From the NCBI GenBank assembly GCA_015056655.1, contig SVFV01000004.1, forward strand, positions 62,001 to 126,000: DNA of 64,000 bases. The letters are read 5' to 3'. A model generated the notes under the pieces. That model ran no database searches and had not been told where the DNA came from. It was given only the letters and a program-made list of their open reading frames with translations. A program made the translations under genes and the position numbers. Source of the DNA: Butyrivibrio sp. Lineage in GTDB: Bacteria; Bacillota; Clostridia; Lachnospirales; Lachnospiraceae. Shown here one piece after another: positions 59,234 to 64,000 of this stretch. Positions within the stretch are counted from its first letter, which is position 1. Every line of letters starts with the position of its first letter.

Positions 59234-61860
59234 TGGAAATGACAACAATCGGTGCCGCTATCTATAAGGATATCGAACAAAATGAATATCTCAATAAGCT
59301 GTACGATAATTTGCTTTTCAACTATGGTTTGCAGCTTTTTGGGCTAAAAGATGTAAAAGCAAGGGAATTGAATGTTCGGGATCTGTTGCGATTTGCCGAC
59401 ATTCTGTCAAAGTCGGTTGATGCCGAAAAGGCTGAACAGCATAAGCTAATGGCGCAAGAAATCGTGGCTCTTCTTCATGCGCTTGACCCGGAGGATGAGC
59501 GGATACGATATTATTTAGGATCCGTCTTGACAAATGTTACAAATTTCAGAGGTATGAACATAAAGGCTGCGGATTATAGAAGCAGTGAGCTCTATGAGAG
59601 GTTGTTCACTCAGTTCAGCCAGGACTATTTGCGTATACCAGCAGCTCCCGACAAATACTTTTTCAAGGCGCAAAAAGAGATATACGACAAATTCTCTGCG
59701 AAGTTCCTGAGTTATTCCGCTCCGACATCGCTGGGCAAGTCCTATGTGATGAGGATGTACATAAAGGAGAAGATAGAAAAATACGGAGATGGCAATTTTA
59801 CAATAGTAGTTCCTACTAAGGCTTTGATCAACGAAGTGACTGCCAACATAACAGAAGACTTGGGGAATATCCTGTATGAAAAGAACTACAGAATAGTTAC
59901 CTCGGCTGGTGCAGTCGCGCTTGAAGAAGAGCATAATTTCATCTTTGTCATGACACCGGAACGGTTGCTTTATCTTCTGATCCTCCTGCCGGATATGCCG
60001 ATGGAATACTTATTCGTTGATGAAGCACATAAAATATCACAAAGAGACGACAGAAGTGCTTACTACTACAAGATTGTGGATATGCTGGCGAAAAGAAATC
60101 ATGCGCCGCATATTATCTTTGCGTCTCCCAATATTCCTAATCCGGATATCTATCTGCAGCTTGTGACGGAAAAAGGAGAAGGAGAAAGCTTTACTCTTGC
60201 GACAAGGTTTTCTCCGGTCAATCAGGAGAAATTCCTGATCGATTGCAAAGGGCATGATCTCTATTCATATAACGAGAGTACCCAGAAGCTCACAAAGCTT
60301 TCCTCTTTTGATCCGAACAAGGAACTGCTTGATTTTGTTCGAGAAATCGGAGAGGGGAAGCGGAACATCATATATTCAAACAATAAGGACAGGGTGATCG
60401 AATATGCTCTGGCATATGCTGATCCATTGGATCCGCTTCCGGATTTGGAGCTGCAGCAGTTAGCTGAGGATATTCGAAACGAGGTTCACAGCTACTATTA
60501 TCTGGCGGATATCATCACAAAGGGTGTTGCATATCATATGGGATATCTGCCGGCAACTATCAGAGTAAGAATTGAGCTGCTTTATAAAAAAGGTGCCATC
60601 AAGACTTTGTTCTGTACCAGCACATTGCTTGAAGGCGTAAATCTTCCTGCGGATAATCTATTTATCACAAGTCATAAGAATGGCGGTGATATGGGGCCAG
60701 TGGATTTCAGGAACCTGATGGGGCGCGTAGGAAGAATTGAGTTTAATTTGTATGGGAATGTATTCCTTGTTGCGATAAAGTGGCGGACAAATAAGGAAAG
60801 GTTTTTGTCACTTCTGAAGGAGGAAATCGAACCGCAGAAGCTGTCGCTTGTTACAGCTCTGAGCGAAGAACAAAAAGAGAAGATTGTTAAGACACTGGAA
60901 AGCGGCAGTACGGAACTGCTGAAAGAGCCGGATCAGTCCCCGAGTGAATATTCGCTTATACGCAAGTTCAGCAATATTCTTTTAAAGGATATTGTTAATG
61001 AGCGTCAGAGTAGGGTAAGAAAAGAGTTCGCAGAATATCTGAAGCCGGAAGTGGAAAAAAAGATCGTAGACAGATTCCGTGATACAGAGAATCCAATGGA
61101 TGAGGATATAACCTTGTCAGTTGATCAGACGGAGAAATTACAGGACAAAATAAGAGGCGGGCTTCATTACCCGGCTATCCACATTGGAGGAAGAGCAAAT
61201 TATACCGAACTGTATAATTTTTTGGTTGAGTTATGCGAGGTGTTCAAGTGGGAAACATACGAGATGGATACTCTTGGATTTAGGAATAAAGATAGTGGTG
61301 AGCTAACTCGGTTAAAACACTATGCTTTTGTACTTAACCAGTGGGTATCCGGAATGCCTATTGAAAGAATGGTTGCAGATCAAATTGTACAGAATGAAGA
61401 GACTAATAGACTCTGTAAGATAGATGCGAGCAGAAAACCGGCGCTTGTAAAATACAAAGGTCATTATGTGGAATTTGAAAATACGCCAGAACATGTGAAT
61501 GCGCTGATAGGAAATTTGTTGGAAGACATCGAGGATATTATCCTTTTCCGGATATCAAACTATTTCCTGAGGTTTTCGAAAGAATATAGAGCGGTTTATC
61601 CGGATGATGCTTTCATGGACTGGTATGAATTTGTTGAGTATGGATCCACGGATCCAACAGCGATATGGATTCAGCGAAATGGCTTCACAAGAGAAGCAGC
61701 TACTTACATGACTGCAAAGGGACGAGACTTCATCATTCATACTGAGGATGGAAAGCTCCGGATTAAGGCAGATCTGCTTGAAACTGAGAACCAAAGTGTG
61801 AAGCGTGAGGCGATACAAGTAAGATATAACAGTCCGGAAATATTTGTATATCAACAATAA
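59233..61860 (+). CDS. hamB: HamB-like SF2 helicase
   Basis: Second protein of the Hachiman-like pair, a Ski2-like superfamily 2 helicase of 875 residues. Motif I SAPTSLGKSYVM (about 163-173), Ia VVPTKALINEV, Ib MTPERLL, II FVDEAHK (263-266), III FASPN, V TLFCTSTLLEGVNLPADN, VI FRNLMGRVGR (about 493-501). The C-terminal 350 residues have no named domain. In known Hachiman systems HamB senses damaged or foreign DNA and frees the HamA effector. All ATPase motifs look intact here, in contrast to the HamA active site. ATG at 59233 overlaps the hamA stop (TGATG). Confidence 0.82.
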   Translation: MEMTTIGAAIYKDIEQNEYLNKLYDNLLFNYGLQLFGLKDVKARELNVRDLLRFADILSKSVDAEKAEQHKLMAQEIVALLHALDPEDERIRYYLGSVLTNVTNFRGMNIKAADYRSSELYERLFTQFSQDYLRIPAAPDKYFFKAQKEIYDKFSAKFLSYSAPTSLGKSYVMRMYIKEKIEKYGDGNFTIVVPTKALINEVTANITEDLGNILYEKNYRIVTSAGAVALEEEHNFIFVMTPERLLYLLILLPDMPMEYLFVDEAHKISQRDDRSAYYYKIVDMLAKRNHAPHIIFASPNIPNPDIYLQLVTEKGEGESFTLATRFSPVNQEKFLIDCKGHDLYSYNESTQKLTKLSSFDPNKELLDFVREIGEGKRNIIYSNNKDRVIEYALAYADPLDPLPDLELQQLAEDIRNEVHSYYYLADIITKGVAYHMGYLPATIRVRIELLYKKGAIKTLFCTSTLLEGVNLPADNLFITSHKNGGDMGPVDFRNLMGRVGRIEFNLYGNVFLVAIKWRTNKERFLSLLKEEIEPQKLSLVTALSEEQKEKIVKTLESGSTELLKEPDQSPSEYSLIRKFSNILLKDIVNERQSRVRKEFAEYLKPEVEKKIVDRFRDTENPMDEDITLSVDQTEKLQDKIRGGLHYPAIHIGGRANYTELYNFLVELCEVFKWETYEMDTLGFRNKDSGELTRLKHYAFVLNQWVSGMPIERMVADQIVQNEETNRLCKIDASRKPALVKYKGHYVEFENTPEHVNALIGNLLEDIEDIILFRISNYFLRFSKEYRAVYPDDAFMDWYEFVEYGSTDPTAIWIQRNGFTREAATYMTAKGRDFIIHTEDGKLRIKADLLETENQSVKREAIQVRYNSPEIFVYQQ

Positions 61861-61947
61861 CGAGTCCATTTTTTAGGACAGCATAAAGAATAGAATGACA
61901 ATGAAGGAGTGTAAGCTCCACAGAGACAAACAGTTGGAGGAAAGATA

Positions 61948-63771
61948 ATGGACAACAAGAGCATAAAAAAATTGGAGGCAGACCTTTGGGAAGCTGCGGA
62001 TCTATTACGTCAGGGATCTAAGCTCACTTCTCAGCAGTACTGTATGCCGGTACTGGGTTTGCTGTTCCTTAGATATGCATATAGCAGATTTAAGAAGGTG
62101 GAGGAAGAGATCCTAAAGGACAGACCTGTCAGGAATGGTCGCGTAATGCCTGTAGAAGCCTCCGACTTCGCGGAGAAGAGCGCTCTATATCTTCCGAAAG
62201 AAGCACAGTATTCATACCTTGTAAATTTGCCGGAAGATATCAAGGCAGCGAATATCGTTGCTGAAAACGGGCAGCAGATGAACAGTCTGGGAGAGGTTGT
62301 GAACCATGCGATGGAGCTGGTTGAGGCTCAGTCTGAACAGTTGGCCGGCGTTCTTCCGAAAGAATATACCAATTTTGCTGATGATCTGCTGGCAGAGTTA
62401 TTGCGTATCTTTAACAATAATGCTCTTGATGATGTGGGCGGCGATGTCATCGGACGCATCTATGAATATTTCCTCAGTAAGTTTGCTCCGGCAGTGGCAT
62501 CTGATGACGGCGTATTCTTCACACCGAAGTCTCTGGTAAAAATGATCGTAAATATTCTGGAACCGACTTCCGGAGTGCTGGCGGATATTGCCTGTGGCAG
62601 CGGCGGTATGTTTGTACAGTCCGGTGATTTCGTCAATAGTAAGGGAATGTCTGCCAATAAGGCTATGACGTTCTATGGGCAGGAGAAGGTCGAGTACAAT
62701 GCTCAGCTCTGCCTTATGAATATGGCGGTTCATGGGCTGACCGGTGTGATCAAGTCCGGAAATGAAGCCAACACTTTCTATAATGATGCCCATAATCTTG
62801 TGGGTTGCTGTGATTACGTGATGGCAAATCCGCCCTTCAATGTGGACAAGGTAAAAGCAGAGGCTGCCCAGAATGCTGGAAGATTACCGTTTGGGTTGCC
62901 GGGCGTGAACAAGGCAAATGAGATCGGCAACGCAAACTATCTGTGGATCTCTTATTTCTATGCTTATCTTAACGAGACCGGAAGAGCCGGTTTTGTTATG
63001 GCTTCTTCAGCAACAGACAGCCAGGGAAAGGACAAAGATATCAGAGAGCAGCTGGTCAAAACCGGTCATGTGGATGTCATGATCAGCGTTGGTAATAATT
63101 TCTTCTATACAAAGAGCTTGCCTTGCAGTCTGTGGTTCTTCGACAAGGGAAAGGCAGAAGCGCTTAAAGACAAGGTTCTGTTTATCGATGCCAGGAATTA
63201 TTTCACTGTCGTAGATCGTACCCTTAATGAATGGAGCGACTGGCAGCTGAAAAACATGAATGCCATTGTGTGGCTATATCGTGGAGAAATTGACAAGTAC
63301 CAGCATCTTATTGAGGAATACCATTCTGTTCTGGGAGAAGGTGATTTTGAGGAGATCCTTCATGCTCAGGAGGATCATATTAAAGAACTGAGAAGTGAGG
63401 CTAAGGCTGCTGCGGACTCTGCTGCCAAGAAGGACAAGAAAAGGATCCAGGCTGAGTTTGATGAGAAGATTGCCGAACAGGAAGAACAGCTCACGATAGC
63501 CAAAGAGGCCGTATGGCTTTACAGCAAATTCGGTGATGGAGAGTATCAGGATGTTCCTGGATTTTGTAAGATTTCTGATCAGGATGAAATTGAAGAAAAA
63601 GGCTGGTCATTGACTCCTGGTGCATATGTTGGTGTTGCTCCGATTGAAGATGACGGTGTTGATTTCCATGAGCGTATGGGTGAGATTCATAATGAGTTAC
63701 TGAAGCTTCAGGATGAGAGCAATCGACTGATGGATACCATCTCACAGAACATGAAGGAGATGGGAATATGA
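61948..63771 (+). CDS. hsdM: type I restriction-modification methyltransferase subunit
   Basis: N6-adenine methyltransferase of a type I system. HsdM N-terminal helical domain (LEADLWEAADLLRQGSKLTS to FKKVEEEIL, residues 8-55), SAM motif I ADIACGSGGMFVQ (about 212-224), catalytic NPPF at 294-297. A coiled segment near 470-520 (KAAADSAAKKDKKRIQAEFD) precedes the C-terminus. 607 residues fits long HsdM forms. CAGTTGGAGGAAAGATA is the ribosome site. The gap after hamB is 87 bases, so it may be in the same transcript. The hsdS start overlaps its stop. Confidence 0.95.
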   Translation: MDNKSIKKLEADLWEAADLLRQGSKLTSQQYCMPVLGLLFLRYAYSRFKKVEEEILKDRPVRNGRVMPVEASDFAEKSALYLPKEAQYSYLVNLPEDIKAANIVAENGQQMNSLGEVVNHAMELVEAQSEQLAGVLPKEYTNFADDLLAELLRIFNNNALDDVGGDVIGRIYEYFLSKFAPAVASDDGVFFTPKSLVKMIVNILEPTSGVLADIACGSGGMFVQSGDFVNSKGMSANKAMTFYGQEKVEYNAQLCLMNMAVHGLTGVIKSGNEANTFYNDAHNLVGCCDYVMANPPFNVDKVKAEAAQNAGRLPFGLPGVNKANEIGNANYLWISYFYAYLNETGRAGFVMASSATDSQGKDKDIREQLVKTGHVDVMISVGNNFFYTKSLPCSLWFFDKGKAEALKDKVLFIDARNYFTVVDRTLNEWSDWQLKNMNAIVWLYRGEIDKYQHLIEEYHSVLGEGDFEEILHAQEDHIKELRSEAKAAADSAAKKDKKRIQAEFDEKIAEQEEQLTIAKEAVWLYSKFGDGEYQDVPGFCKISDQDEIEEKGWSLTPGAYVGVAPIEDDGVDFHERMGEIHNELLKLQDESNRLMDTISQNMKEMGI

Positions 63772-64000
63772 AGAATTGGGAAAGTGTAAAGCTTGGGGAC
63801 CTTTATGAGGTCCATAACGGACTGTCAAAAGGCGGTAAGTTTTTTGGCAGCGGATATCCATTTCTTACGTTTTCAACTGTGTTCAATAACTATTTTCTGC
63901 CGGAAGAATTAACTGATTTCGTGCAATCCACAGAAAAAGAGCGTGAGAGCTATTCCATCCTGCGTGGAGACGTGTTCGTTACAAGGACAAGTGAAACATC
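63768..64000 (+). CDS. hsdS: type I restriction specificity subunit, 5' part only
   Basis: Starts ATG at 63768 overlapping the hsdM stop (ATGA). The first 77 residues begin NWESVKLGDLYEVHNGLSKG and include the typical target-recognition opening, then YSILRGDVFVTRTSE. The gene runs off the window; whether hsdR follows cannot be seen. Confidence 0.92.
   Translation, partial: MKNWESVKLGDLYEVHNGLSKGGKFFGSGYPFLTFSTVFNNYFLPEELTDFVQSTEKERESYSILRGDVFVTRTSET

Larger units (their letters stand above)
54545..64000. mobile_element. integrative element, left part (extends beyond window)
   Basis: Codon use shifts within the 3' end of rlmD at about 54545, and from there all genes are accessory: RHH regulator, SymE-like toxin, sigma-like protein, XRE regulator, Hachiman-like pair, type I modification genes. 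No integrase or conjugation gene is within the window, so the element type and right end are unknown. The exact core site is not visible without the partner end. Confidence 0.65.

Overview
The window is an AT-rich bacterial chromosome segment. Gene content and order (frr-uppS-cdsA-dxr-rseP-ispG-polC; rimP-nusA-ylxR-L7Ae-infB-rbfA-nrnA-truB-ribF-rpsO-pnp; nusB-xseA-xseB-ispA-dxs-tlyA-nadK-argR-recN) are those of a Clostridia-type Firmicute. PolC, ArgR, DUF1836, CvpA, a BspA-like secreted protein and the Lachnospiraceae-type DUF5688 gene suggest Lachnospiraceae, probably near Butyrivibrio/Pseudobutyrivibrio. That taxonomic call is inference from protein content, not from a search.

Layout. 1-14.3 kb: a secreted protein, a NodB deacetylase, a bactofilin, then pyrH-frr and the uppS-cdsA-dxr-rseP-ispG-polC run. 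14.4-20.7 kb: a tRNA-Glu(CUC) gene followed by a small decayed genomic island bounded by 56-bp direct repeats. The island holds an integrase lacking its N-terminus, a 5'-truncated DUF5688 gene, an ArdC-N-like gene, a transglutaminase/BspA surface protein, a 5'-truncated coiled-coil gene and a PBECR4-like nuclease gene. 20.9-24.9 kb: CvpA-like protein, secreted protein, xylB, and folT under a THF riboswitch. 25-36 kb: the rimP-to-pnp translation and RNA-metabolism cluster. 36-54.8 kb: deoB, prfC, a transglutaminase lipoprotein, Asp23, the nusB-to-recN cluster, pcrA, and rlmD.

From about 54.55 kb codon use changes. The 3' end of rlmD encodes a roughly 90-residue foreign-looking tail, and everything after it is accessory: a ribbon-helix-helix gene divergent from a SymE-like toxin gene with three dyad operators between them, a sigma-like protein, an XRE regulator, a two-gene Hachiman-like defence module (HamA-like DUF1837 protein plus HamB-like helicase), then hsdM and the start of hsdS running off the window. 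I read this as one end of an integrative element inserted in the 3' end of rlmD.

How they work together: dxr, ispG, dxs, ispA and uppS cover several steps from DOXP to undecaprenyl diphosphate; cdsA and rseP share that membrane operon. The rimP-pnp cluster links ribosome maturation, initiation and RNA turnover. The most interesting part is the defence block. The HamA-like protein has an extra N-terminal module, and at the positions where DUF1837 nucleases normally carry D...GExK it appears to have S...GASN, so it may be a nuclease-inactive variant of Hachiman or a related system with different chemistry.
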